From: Rikenellaceae bacterium
GTDB taxonomy: Bacteria > Bacteroidota > Bacteroidia > Bacteroidales > Rikenellaceae
Assembly (NCBI GenBank): GCA_015060005.1
Contig: SUZI01000003.1
Span: 81,532-145,531 of the forward strand
Direction: 5' to 3'
Length of the DNA: 64,000 nt
Shown here: positions 9,601 through 17,308 of the stretch, one piece after another
Numbering within the stretch: position 1 is the first letter of the stretch
Layout of the letters: each line of letters begins with the position of its first letter
The notes under the pieces: generated by a model
What the model was told of the DNA's origin: nothing
Databases searched by the model: none
Seen by the model: only the letters and a program-made list of their open reading frames with translations
Translations under genes and position numbers: made by a program

Positions 9601-12576
9601 AATTAATAGATGTATATTGCTGCTTCTTATGTAGTGCATTGGATTACTTGTAGCGTATGCTGCCAAATCGGTTATATTTACATATGTATCCTTCAGCGAG
9701 GTGCAATTCTTGAATGCACCAGCTACAATCCAAGTAACGCTATCGGGAATGGTAATACTTGTCAGCGAGGTGCAATTTTGGAATGCGGAACTTCCAATCT
9801 TAGTAACGCCGTCTGGGATTGTTACACTTGTCAGCGAGGTGCAACCAGAGAATGTTGCAACATTAATCTCGGCAACGCCATCGGGGATTACCAAATTAGT
9901 TACCAATTCGCCGTTTAAGTACAGGTTATGAGCATAGTAAAGTGGATTTGAGAAAGCAGTACCGAAATCAATTCTACACCACGCTGCAATATCGGAGATA
10001 TATACACTATCCAGCGAGGTGCAATAAGAGAATGCATAATCTCCAATCGAAGTAACGCTATCGGGAATAGTTACACTTGTCAGCGAGGTGCAATTATAGA
10101 ATGCATCATCTCCAATCGAGATAACGCTATCGGGAATAGTTACACTTTTCAGCGAGGTGCAACCAGAGAATGCCTGACTTTCAATCGAAGTAACACTATC
10201 GGGAATAGTTACACTTATAAGGCTTGTTTGATTAGCAAATGCCCTTTCTAAAGAATAGACTCGTCCAAACAAAACTAATTTACCAGGAATATGTTCTTTG
10301 ACGACGGCACCATTCCACTGGAGATTAAGCAGGGTTCCGCCATTGTCATAGTATATTATTGTTTCCGAATCGCAAGATCCCATTGGGATAATCTTATCCG
10401 CCCAATCAGGCCATTGTTGCTTATACACATCTACGAATTCATCATATACATATATGGATGTAACCGAATCTGGAATATAGATATTGGAATTAGGAGTCGC
10501 ACTCATTAAAGTGAAACTTTTTAGCGATGTGCAACCTTTGAATGCACTACCGTCAATCTCAGTAACGCTGCCGGGAATAGTTACACTTTCCAGCGAGGTG
10601 CAACCACTGAATGCAGAGCCACCAATCTCAGTAACGCTGCCGGGAATAGTTACACTTTCCAGCGAGGTGCAACCACTGAATGCAGAGCCACCAATCGAAG
10701 TAACGCTATCGGGAATTGTTACACTTGTCAGCGAGGTGCAATTATGGAATGCATCAGATCCAATCTTAGTAACGCCATCGGGAATTACCAAATTAGTTAC
10801 CAAATCGCCGTTCAAGTACAGGTTATGAGCATAGTAAAGTGGATTTGAGAAAGCAGTACCGAAATCAATTCTACACCACGCTGCAATATCGGAGATATAT
10901 ACACGTTCCAGCGAGGTGCAATTCCTGAATGCCTCCTCGTTAATATCTGTAACGCTATCGGGGATTGTTACACTTTCAAGCGAGGTGCAATTATAGAATG
11001 CGTACATTCCAATAGAGGTAACGCTATCGGGAATAGTAATACTTTCCAGCGAGGTGCAATTATTGAATGCAACATTTCCAATCTCAGTAACCCTATCGGG
11101 AATAGTAATACTTGTCAGCGAAGTGCAATTGTGGAATGCACGCTCTCCAATCGAGGTAACGCTATTAGGAATAATAATACTTGTGATATTATCATACCCG
11201 TCAATAGTCGTTCCTTCGTCTGCTAAATAGACTATGCTATTGATACTTGTGATAGGAGAATCAAAAGATATAACACCTATGTTTTCTTCTTTGTCGTAAG
11301 TATTCGACACAATATTTGCATCAAAAGCATCAGCAATAGGCTCAAAAATATTACCATCCTTTGTGGTATATATAAGTACATTACCCTCTATCTTGCTCTT
11401 TACAACCGGAATATAATCCGACACAATAGCTGTGTTGCCATCGGAGATTTGAACAGCGACCTGAATCTCATCAGATGCGGCAGCTATAGGTGCAGGCAGT
11501 TTGGTGTCTGACAGTTGTAAAGTGATGATACCACTCTGAGCATCAGCCTCGACCAACTGCACAGGGAGGCTGACAAACTGCTCCTCGCCGACGCCCTGCC
11601 CGAGGGCCTTGGCACTGACAATATCTTTCCACACCTTCTCCAACTCCGTAACAGCATCTTTAGGCGACACCTCAAAACTCAAACGAGATGAGTAGTAATC
11701 CGGAGTACACACCATCTTCGCCTTGCCATCTGCGTACTTGTGTACATACGAGAGCGACTGTATGCGGGTAAGAAGTTTGGCAATATCCTCGCTATTTTTG
11801 CCTATCTGTGCCTCCAAAGCATCGAGCTTGTCATTGATAGCAGCGACCTGCTCATCAATACGCTTATTGACATCGTCCAACTGACTCTTCAGTTCGGCGG
11901 TTATAGTACCATTGTACTCCTCGATAGCGGTCTCAATAGCCGCCTGATACTCCTTTTCGAGCTCGGTAGCGGAGTTTGCTATCTGAGACTCCACATCGTC
12001 AATCTCACCTTGCAGTGTCTGGTCGCCGGACTCAATGCTCTGTCGCAATGCTGCGAACTCAGCATCTGCCCTGGCGATAGAGTAGTAGCCCGACAACTCC
12101 TTGCCTACCCACGTTTGGAAAGAGGCTTGCAACGCGGAAATAGCATCGCTAATCTCCTTTGAGGTGGCATCATCACTTGAAGCGATACTCTGCTCCAACT
12201 TCGCAAGAGTGCTGACAGCAGCATTATACTGCTTCAGGGTATAGAACGTGGCCTCTGCCCAATCCTCAGTAGAGTTGAGTCCAGGATAGATGACATACTT
12301 CTTCAAATCAGTGATAAGTATCTCCAACTCCTGGATAGCCATATTAAGTTTCTCGTCCTCAGTTGCCAACTGCTCATCCTTGGCTCGCAACGCCTCATCG
12401 GTCTGCTTGAGAAGTGTAATAGATTCATCAATAGCAGAAATCTGCTGCTCGATAGTCGGAATCTTCTGCTCCAACTTATCAATGCGGTTGCCCAATTCCA
12501 CAACATCATCCTCATACTTACTTGTACAGGATACCGAGAGGGCTATGATTGATAATATTAAAAATATCTTTTTCAT
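6646..12576 (-). CDS. BspA-type leucine-rich-repeat surface lipoprotein (1976 aa)
   Basis: A very long lipoprotein with signal peptide and lipobox (LSVSC, Cys17). Residues about 20-290 are predicted coiled coil with many short heptads. Residues about 275-415 form a module ending VSDYIPVVK that is also present in the neighbouring lipoprotein. The rest holds about 47 LRR_5 (BspA/TpLRR) units of 23 residues, consensus TSVTIPDSVTEIGxxAFxxC then SSL. Non-repeat inserts (around YISDIAAWCRIDFG, YVPAELCSAY and others) divide the array into blocks. The C-terminus has a cap (FYVPIESVEAYKAS). BspA-family proteins of anaerobes bind host matrix proteins or other bacteria, so a surface adhesin is likely. 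The gene lies 42 bp after the coiled-coil lipoprotein gene and probably shares its transcript. Confidence 0.9.
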   Translation of the reverse strand: MKKIFLILSIIALSVSCTSKYEDDVVELGNRIDKLEQKIPTIEQQISAIDESITLLKQTDEALRAKDEQLATEDEKLNMAIQELEILITDLKKYVIYPGLNSTEDWAEATFYTLKQYNAAVSTLAKLEQSIASSDDATSKEISDAISALQASFQTWVGKELSGYYSIARADAEFAALRQSIESGDQTLQGEIDDVESQIANSATELEKEYQAAIETAIEEYNGTITAELKSQLDDVNKRIDEQVAAINDKLDALEAQIGKNSEDIAKLLTRIQSLSYVHKYADGKAKMVCTPDYYSSRLSFEVSPKDAVTELEKVWKDIVSAKALGQGVGEEQFVSLPVQLVEADAQSGIITLQLSDTKLPAPIAAASDEIQVAVQISDGNTAIVSDYIPVVKSKIEGNVLIYTTKDGNIFEPIADAFDANIVSNTYDKEENIGVISFDSPITSINSIVYLADEGTTIDGYDNITSIIIPNSVTSIGERAFHNCTSLTSITIPDRVTEIGNVAFNNCTSLESITIPDSVTSIGMYAFYNCTSLESVTIPDSVTDINEEAFRNCTSLERVYISDIAAWCRIDFGTAFSNPLYYAHNLYLNGDLVTNLVIPDGVTKIGSDAFHNCTSLTSVTIPDSVTSIGGSAFSGCTSLESVTIPGSVTEIGGSAFSGCTSLESVTIPGSVTEIDGSAFKGCTSLKSFTLMSATPNSNIYIPDSVTSIYVYDEFVDVYKQQWPDWADKIIPMGSCDSETIIYYDNGGTLLNLQWNGAVVKEHIPGKLVLFGRVYSLERAFANQTSLISVTIPDSVTSIESQAFSGCTSLKSVTIPDSVISIGDDAFYNCTSLTSVTIPDSVTSIGDYAFSYCTSLDSVYISDIAAWCRIDFGTAFSNPLYYAHNLYLNGELVTNLVIPDGVAEINVATFSGCTSLTSVTIPDGVTKIGSSAFQNCTSLTSITIPDSVTWIVAGAFKNCTSLKDTYVNITDLAAYATSNPMHYIRSSNIHLLIDGKELTGLVIPDSVTSIGDYAFYNCSNLTFGTIGNGVTSIGERAFYNCTSLTSITIPDSVTSIGEYAFEYCKSLTSVTIPDSVTEIGSSAFKGCSSLTSVTIPDSVTEIGEDAFSGCSSLTSVYISDLSAWCKMVFGSSSANPLSGGVTISTGEGADLYLNGSKLTDITIPSEITAIKNYAFYGCSSLTSVTIPDSVTSIGDSAFYGCTGELIINNKIIETNYTNSNYPSYNGWLYGAGFTKLTIGGNITKIGNYTFYGCSSLTSITIPDSVTEIGGYAFFKCESLADVYCLAVRPPKGSTCMFDTNVPNRRIYVPAELCSAYKVYEYWSSYSNDMYPLNIAYDEIWYTSNDGAIVYPNSAVAFDANIISNTYKNGIGLIKFDKDITSIGANAFKGRSRLTSVTIPDSVTSIGDYAFDGCSSLTFGTIGNGVTEIGAYAFSGCSSLTSVTIGDSVTSIGDYAFYGCSSLTSVTIGDSVTSIGSYAFAYCRSLTSVTIPDSVISIGNCAFCDCSSLTSVTIGDRVTEIGREAFYGCRNLTSITIPDSVTSIGKGAFYDCSSLTSVTIPDSVTEIGEDAFRNCSSLTSVTIPDSVTKIGDCAFYGCSSLTSITIPDRVTSIGRSAFAGCSSLTSVTIPDRMIWIWDYAFAGCSSLTSITIPDRVTSIRAGAFSGCSSLTSVTIHDRVTSIGEEAFRNCSSLTSVTIPNSVTSIGAGAFAYCSSLTSVTIPDSVTEIGGSAFYGCSSLTSVNIPDRVTTIGDYAFYDCSSLTSVTIPDSVTEIGAYAFYGCSSLTSATIPDSVTEIGAYAFYGCSSLTSATIPDSVTSIREYTFYYCRNLTSVTIGNGVTWIAYHAFEGCSSLTSVTIGNGVGWIASYAFKGCRSLTSITIPDSVTEIGKGAFYDCRSLTSMTIGNGVTSIGDEAFLNCRLEEVYCKATTPPIVYDNTFLGKSRDCKFYVPIESVEAYKASQYWSDYSSAIYGYIFE
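7141..7278 (-). repeat. Perfect tandem duplication of one 69-bp LRR unit
   Basis: Bases 7141-7209 and 7210-7278 are identical over the full 69 bp, encoding two identical units TSATIPDSVTEIGAYAFYGC. This is the signature of a recent slippage or unequal crossover in the array. Confidence 0.93.
9890..10904 (-). repeat. Duplicated 118-bp non-LRR insert inside the LRR gene
   Basis: Bases 9890-10007 and 10787-10904 differ at only a few positions. Both encode the insert beginning YISDIAAWCRIDFGTAFSNP. The copies are 897 bp apart (13 LRR lengths), so a whole block of repeats was probably duplicated. Confidence 0.85.
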
Positions 12577-12618
12577 AATGTAACGTTTTTGGTTGAATGA
12601 CTAAACCTTATAGTCAAT

Positions 12619-13806
12619 CTATCGTGCAACCATAACAATATAGTCCGACACTACCGAGCTGTTGCCGTCCGAAATAGAGAGACGTAGGCTGGCGGTCTGT
12701 GTGCCTGCGAAAAACTCCTCTGAGAGGTTCTCTCCCGAAGCTGTAACGGTAATAATGCCATTCTCCTCATCAGCAACAAACTCAACAACAGGCATATCAA
12801 TCAATGTAACCGCACGTGTTGTAGTATATACAGCCTTTACCTGCACTGCACTCTGCCAAACTTTTGCCAACTCCGCAACAGCCTCCTTTGGCGAAACCTC
12901 GAAATCGAGTGTAGCACGACTCGCACCCTCAGCGGTGGTAGATACAGAGACCTTACCATCGGAGTTCTGTGGGATATAGGACAGCGACTGAATCTGTGCC
13001 AACAACTTGGCAATAGCTGCACTATTCTCATCAGCTTGTGCCTGCAACTTTGCAATCTTCTCATTCAGAGCGGCAACCTCCTCGTCGATACGCTTATTAA
13101 CAGTGGCTATCTCAGCAGCAATCTGTTGGTCGATAACGCCCTTGTTATCATTGATAGCCTTGGCGATAGCCTCCTGATATGCCTCCGTTACCTCATCTTT
13201 TGAAGCCTGCAACTGCTCCTTAAATGTATCTATTTGCTCCTGAAAAACAGAGTCGCCATCGGCAATAGCCTGCTCCAACTCGGCAATCTTGGCATCGGTC
13301 TGAGCTATGGTATAGTAGCCTGTCAGCTGCTCGCTAACCCACGACTCAAGAGAGCTCTTAAGAGCAGCAATAGCATCGTTAAGCTCCTTTGTGGAAGCCT
13401 CCTTGTTCTGCTTAAGCAGAGCCTCAAGGCGAGCAATCTCACTCAGAAGTGATTGCTGCTGCTCCAGAGTGGCAAATGTTGCACTTGCCCACTCCTCGGT
13501 AGACAAGAAACCTTGCTCAATATAGTTCTTCAAATCACCATTAACATAATTCTTGAGTTGCTCAATCTGTGCCTGCAAATCCTTATCGGCTTGCTCCAAC
13601 TGAGCATCCTTCGCTTGTAAAGCCTTATCCACAGCCTCGAGCTGCGAAATAGAGTTATTGATAGCAGAAATCTGCTTATCAATTGTTGCAATCTTTTGCT
13701 CCAACTGATTTACTCGATCATTCAATAAATTGATGTCTCCTTCAACATCACCACATCCGGTAAAAAGTGCTGCAATTGCAACAATCATAAGAAATTGTTT
13801 CTTCAT
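12619..13806 (-). CDS. Coiled-coil surface lipoprotein, paralogue of the LRR protein's N-terminus
   Basis: 395 residues. The signal peptide ends at lipobox LFTGC. Residues about 22-270 are heptad-rich coiled coil (NLLNDRVNQLEQKIATIDKQ), and residues 280-395 form a small globular domain (LSYIPQNSDGK... VSDYIVMVAR). Both parts can be aligned along their length with residues 1-415 of the downstream LRR protein, including the phrases FEVSPK and SDGN followed by VVSDYI. The N-terminal coiled coil resembles the module found at the start of some Bacteroides surface lipoproteins (DUF4988-like); I cannot confirm the family. The function is unknown; a surface stalk is plausible. The gene is first in a two-gene unit with a leader of about 140 nt. 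Confidence 0.75.
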   Translation of the reverse strand: MKKQFLMIVAIAALFTGCGDVEGDINLLNDRVNQLEQKIATIDKQISAINNSISQLEAVDKALQAKDAQLEQADKDLQAQIEQLKNYVNGDLKNYIEQGFLSTEEWASATFATLEQQQSLLSEIARLEALLKQNKEASTKELNDAIAALKSSLESWVSEQLTGYYTIAQTDAKIAELEQAIADGDSVFQEQIDTFKEQLQASKDEVTEAYQEAIAKAINDNKGVIDQQIAAEIATVNKRIDEEVAALNEKIAKLQAQADENSAAIAKLLAQIQSLSYIPQNSDGKVSVSTTAEGASRATLDFEVSPKEAVAELAKVWQSAVQVKAVYTTTRAVTLIDMPVVEFVADEENGIITVTASGENLSEEFFAGTQTASLRLSISDGNSSVVSDYIVMVAR

Positions 13807-13868
13807 AATGTTTGATTTGATTGGTTAATTATTTTTTTTGTGTTAATTTACTGATTATCAACAAAATA

Positions 13869-13876
13869 CCCCCCCC
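13869..13876 (-). repeat. Homopolymer G8 tract in the lipoprotein leader
   Basis: Eight G on the minus strand (C on plus), about 63 nt before the start codon at 13806. It lies at the end of a possible hairpin (CCCAAAA pairing with TTTTGGG). A second hairpin just upstream pairs GAGAG with CTCTC. Confidence 0.8.
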
Positions 13877-13954
13877 AAAAAAAGTTTTGGGAGAGGTATC
13901 GTATACTCTCATTTTGAACTCTCGTTCATTAGATACGTAACTGTTTAATCGCTA

Positions 13955-13984
13955 CAAAATTAGTAAAAATTCCGCAAATGACAA
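13955..13984 (-). promoter_or_regulatory. Promoter of the two-lipoprotein unit
   Basis: On the minus strand a TTG (13984-13982) is followed after 19 bp by TAATTTTG (13962-13955), matching TAnnTTTG. This puts the transcript start near 13948 and gives a leader of about 140 nt that includes the G8 tract. Confidence 0.6.
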
Positions 13985-14013
13985 CACTCTGTAGGGCCTT
14001 GTTCAAGTAGAAT

Positions 14014-14051
14014 AAAAAATTTAGGCGGTGAAAATCAATTCACCGCCTAAA
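14014..14051 (-). terminator. Terminator downstream of rpsU
   Basis: A perfect 13-bp stem TTTAGGCGGTGAA (14020-14032) with TTCACCGCCTAAA (14039-14051), followed by a T run on the minus strand. Confidence 0.85.
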
Positions 14052-14081
14052 AAAAGCAATTCGTAAAGGGGAAGATTATTA

Positions 14082-14273
14082 TTACTCCTCCTGACGATAA
14101 GTATGCTCAACGTAGATAGCGTGCTGCATAGCCTCACGCTTTGTGATTGATGGCTTTGTGAAGTACTGACGACGACGCAACTCCTTCAAAACACCTGTAC
14201 GCTCATACTTACGCTTAAACTTCTTGAGGGCTCTTTCGATGTTCTCACCCTCACCTACCTTCATAATAATCAT
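14082..14273 (-). CDS. rpsU: 30S ribosomal protein bS21
   Basis: 63 residues, basic, with the bS21 core GENIERALKKFKRKYERTGV and LRRRQYFTKPS. bS21 sits near the anti-Shine-Dalgarno end of 16S rRNA; in Bacteroidetes it is reported to help hide that sequence, so most genes do without SD sites. Upstream of the ATG is AAAAGAG at SD-like spacing (9 nt), which would fit an autoregulated rpsU. A second in-frame ATG lies three codons in. The gene follows the HhH gene by 96 bp and has its own leader hairpin (14325-14350). Confidence 0.95.
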   Translation of the reverse strand: MIIMKVGEGENIERALKKFKRKYERTGVLKELRRRQYFTKPSITKREAMQHAIYVEHTYRQEE

Positions 14274-14324
14274 AATCTTATACTCTTTTAATAATTTTTA
14301 ATTCAGTTAACTTGTTTTGGCTGT

Positions 14325-14350
14325 GGGTGGCGAAGTTCTCAACTTCACCC
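14325..14350 (-). promoter_or_regulatory. Hairpin ahead of rpsU
   Basis: GGGTG and GAAGTT (14325-14337) pair with AACTTC and CACCC (14341-14350) in an imperfect hairpin between the HhH gene and rpsU. No T run follows, so it may be an RNA-processing or leader element rather than a terminator. Confidence 0.35.
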
Positions 14351-14369
14351 TTCCCAGAAAAATGGACAA

Positions 14370-15440
14370 CTATCGGGTTGAATCTGCTGCGAAACGAAGA
14401 TACGGGGCTATACGTTCAGCCTCCTCTGCAGTAAATATTTCATCACTAATCATCTCTTCGATTCTACTCCAACCTCCTTTCAATTGTCTTAGTTTCACTA
14501 TACGCCTCAAAGCACGCGAAGATACATAGGGATGTTCCTCCAACAACTTTGGGCTCGCAAAGTTAATATCAATTTTTGATATTTTGCAACTATCACAGCA
14601 AATTTGTGGTAAAATTTTCTCAAAATTGCTCTCTGTAACAGATTTTACCTCCGAAATTTGCTCCGTAGAGTAGAAACCGCCGAGCCGCTGACGGTACTCG
14701 ACAATATCGCGAGCACTCAGTGAGGCTATGCCATAGAGCGAGATGAGTGCCGTAGTATCGGCTGAATTTATCTCTAATGGTCCCTCTGCGACAGGCTCTT
14801 CTTCCTGCGAGAAGATAATATATGGCAACAGACGCGTAGCCATAGTATCACTCACCACATAGCAGCGACGCAGCTGCTCCTCGTTGAATATGCCACCAAT
14901 CATATCGCGATACTGCACCAGCACCTCGGCTTGCCTGTCGGAGAAGCCCACGTGTGAGAGAAACGCCACCGTAGCTGTGTCAATCCTGAAGTGCGTAAGA
15001 GGGATAGTATCGCTACGGAAATCGCGTCGGCGATAACCTCGCTCCGTAGTATCATAATAGGAATCGTAGTTATGAGGGCGTGCTGCCAAAGAGTCATCAA
15101 TAATGATATAGGGCTTCAGCTCGGCATAGATTGAGTCGGTCATACCACTGACAAGAGCCAAATCCTCTCGGATGCGATAGACCTTGCCATACTCTCGCCA
15201 ACGCACTATGCCGACAGCAATCGCAGCATCGACGCCCGCCTGACGTAACTCCTCATAGCTGAAGGTGTTAGGGTTAAATGGAGCATAACATCTCTCGACC
15301 TCTGCCTCCTCGCTCTTCATCTCATCCACGACATCGCTCTGCTGCATCTTGCCATAGAGCAGCACAAGCAGAGCCAACGCAAGCAGGATGGGCAGCAGGA
15401 GTGTCAAGCCCTTGACATCGTCGCGACTAAAGAGAGCCAT
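14370..15440 (-). CDS. Helix-hairpin-helix (ComEA-like) membrane-anchored protein
   Basis: 356 residues with an N-terminal membrane segment (about residues 11-28) and several ComEA-type helix-hairpin-helix motifs in the rest (for example LEINSADTTALISLYGIASL followed by ARDIVEYRQRLGGF, and DINFASPKLLEEH). The HhH repeats bind DNA non-specifically in ComEA. Bacteroidetes carry long multi-HhH versions of unknown role, perhaps in DNA uptake or repair at the membrane. It starts 11 bp after ubiD and is therefore co-transcribed with the Kdo operon. Confidence 0.8.
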   Translation of the reverse strand: MALFSRDDVKGLTLLLPILLALALLVLLYGKMQQSDVVDEMKSEEAEVERCYAPFNPNTFSYEELRQAGVDAAIAVGIVRWREYGKVYRIREDLALVSGMTDSIYAELKPYIIIDDSLAARPHNYDSYYDTTERGYRRRDFRSDTIPLTHFRIDTATVAFLSHVGFSDRQAEVLVQYRDMIGGIFNEEQLRRCYVVSDTMATRLLPYIIFSQEEEPVAEGPLEINSADTTALISLYGIASLSARDIVEYRQRLGGFYSTEQISEVKSVTESNFEKILPQICCDSCKISKIDINFASPKLLEEHPYVSSRALRRIVKLRQLKGGWSRIEEMISDEIFTAEEAERIAPYLRFAADSTR

Positions 15441-15451
15441 AACTTAACAGA

Positions 15452-17308
15452 TTACCACTCCGCCTTATCGGAGAGTCTAAGGGTACGATAACGCATTGAT
15501 GGCGAAGGGATAAACTCACCCAAGCCATACTCCGTCCAACGACTATCGACAAGACGTATAACACGCTCCGATGAGGTAACGACATTAGGGAAGCGGCGAG
15601 GATTACCCTCCACATCGCGACTCTTGCTGCGGGCATCGAAAAGCAGTGTCTTCTCAGCCACCAACCTCACATCACGACGTGGGTCGGTGTTTGCCGCAGC
15701 CAACCACAACAAATCACTCGGCAAGAGCGAATATGAGGCGTTATAATCGAACAAAGCGACGTAGCGTACACCTATTATATTATTATGACGCAGGAAAGCC
15801 TCGACATCGATAGCATCGTACCTACCCTGCTCGGCAAATAAGACAAGCAGAGCACAGCTCTTCGCAAAGCAATCATTGCACAAGGCTATGCCATCGGTCA
15901 TCTCCACACAATCGGGCATAACGACAGGCTCTACATCACCCTGCAAATCGACATCGGTCAAATCGAAAGCCAACTTACCACCCACACCACACGTAGCTGT
16001 TGCGTGGTCCAAGACATCCAAGACACCCTCGGCACGCACCAGACATCGGCTCACATCGGCACGACGCAACAACTCGCCCAAGTGGCGATAAGAGCGTATC
16101 GAGCCCTGCGAGGCAGAGGTGATGAGCATATATTTGTTGAACATCATCTGCCCTGCACCCCACATAGCCTGAGCCACCTTGGCAGCCTGAGCCTCATAAC
16201 GCTTAGCAATAGAGAGGACAGCGATATTGTGCGACGTACCCTCTACAGGCATCCACAAATCTTCAATCTCGGGCTGGATAGCCAACCGTATAGGAGCAAG
16301 GAAAATCTTCTCGGTAGCCTCCGAGATATAGGCATCCTCCTGCGGTGGCACACCCACAACAGTAGCAGGATATACAGCACCACGACGATGTGTGATGGCG
16401 GTAACGTGGAAGCGAGGATACAAATCCTTCAACGAGTAGAAGCCTGTATGGTCGCCAAAATCACCCTCAACAACCTTCTCCTCCGTAGGGTCTACATAGC
16501 CCTCGATAACGAAGTCGCAATCCTCGGGGATGCGGATATCGCAAGTCAAAGCCTTAACCAGACGCACCGGCTTACGACGCAGGAAGCCCGCTAACAGATA
16601 TTCGTCCATATTGTCGGGCATAGGAGCAGTAGCACAATAGGTGTAGACAGGGTCGCCACCCAAAGTAACGACAACAGGCATACGCTCGCCACGACGCTTA
16701 TAGCCCTCATAGTGGCGTGCTCCCGTCTTATGTACGTGCCAATGCATACCCGTAGTGTGTGCATCGAAGCGTTGCATACGGTACATACCGACGTTGCGGA
16801 TACCTGTCTCGGCATCAACGGTATTGACCATAGGCAGAGTTACGAAAGCTCCGCCATCACTCTCCCACGAATGTAGCAGCGGCAAGCGTTCCAACGAAGC
16901 CTCCTCGCCCTGCCACACAACCTGCTGGCACTCACCACGCCCCGACACGTTCTTGGGAAACCACTTCGACACATCAGCCAGCAAGGGCAACATACGCAGC
17001 TTATCCATAAGGGTAGCCTTTGGCGAGAGAGCATCGCCAAGCAGAGTATTGAGTCTCTGGGCTATATCCTCGAGACGCTCCACACCCAAAGCCATAGCCA
17101 TACGACGCGACGAGCCCATCATATTGGTCAAAACGGGGAACTCCGTACCCGTATTCTCGAACAACAGAGCACGACCACCGCCCTCGCTCTTAACAACACG
17201 GTCGGTAATCTCGGCTATCTCCTCACGGGTAGAGACCAAAGTGGAAATGCGGACCAACTCGCCCGCACTCTCCAACTTATTGATGTATTCTGTAAGATTC
17301 CTATACAC
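15452..17308 (-). CDS. UbiD-family (prenylated-FMN) decarboxylase
   Basis: 618 residues, the length of the long UbiD branch often annotated as menaquinone-biosynthesis decarboxylase in Bacteroidetes. The prFMN active-site signature EGDFGDHTGFYS (residues 281-292) gives the acidic pair E281/D286, and the Arg-containing stretch RNVGMYRMQ (171-179) supplies the conserved arginine. The reaction is a non-oxidative decarboxylation of an aromatic or unsaturated acid. The start is GTG overlapping the kdsD stop by one base (TAGTG); MYRNLTEYI fits the family N-terminus. No UbiX (prFMN maker) is seen in the window. The substrate is uncertain. Confidence 0.88.
   Translation of the reverse strand: MYRNLTEYINKLESAGELVRISTLVSTREEIAEITDRVVKSEGGGRALLFENTGTEFPVLTNMMGSSRRMAMALGVERLEDIAQRLNTLLGDALSPKATLMDKLRMLPLLADVSKWFPKNVSGRGECQQVVWQGEEASLERLPLLHSWESDGGAFVTLPMVNTVDAETGIRNVGMYRMQRFDAHTTGMHWHVHKTGARHYEGYKRRGERMPVVVTLGGDPVYTYCATAPMPDNMDEYLLAGFLRRKPVRLVKALTCDIRIPEDCDFVIEGYVDPTEEKVVEGDFGDHTGFYSLKDLYPRFHVTAITHRRGAVYPATVVGVPPQEDAYISEATEKIFLAPIRLAIQPEIEDLWMPVEGTSHNIAVLSIAKRYEAQAAKVAQAMWGAGQMMFNKYMLITSASQGSIRSYRHLGELLRRADVSRCLVRAEGVLDVLDHATATCGVGGKLAFDLTDVDLQGDVEPVVMPDCVEMTDGIALCNDCFAKSCALLVLFAEQGRYDAIDVEAFLRHNNIIGVRYVALFDYNASYSLLPSDLLWLAAANTDPRRDVRLVAEKTLLFDARSKSRDVEGNPRRFPNVVTSSERVIRLVDSRWTEYGLGEFIPSPSMRYRTLRLSDKAEW

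Larger units (their letters stand above)
6815..11192 (-). repeat. 69-bp coding repeat array (LRR units)
   Basis: About 47 units of 69 bp encode 23-residue LRRs. Units in 6815-8430 run almost without interruption (about 23 in a row); those in 8750-11192 are broken by inserts. Two recurring unit types alternate, with endings CTSL in the N-terminal half and CSSL in the C-terminal half. Confidence 0.92.

Noticed and set aside
13860..13876. Poly-G tract as spacer of a lipoprotein promoter
   Set aside because: TATTTTG behind the tract is one base short of the -7 consensus and has no -33 box; a better promoter is 80 bp further upstream, so the tract is placed in the leader.
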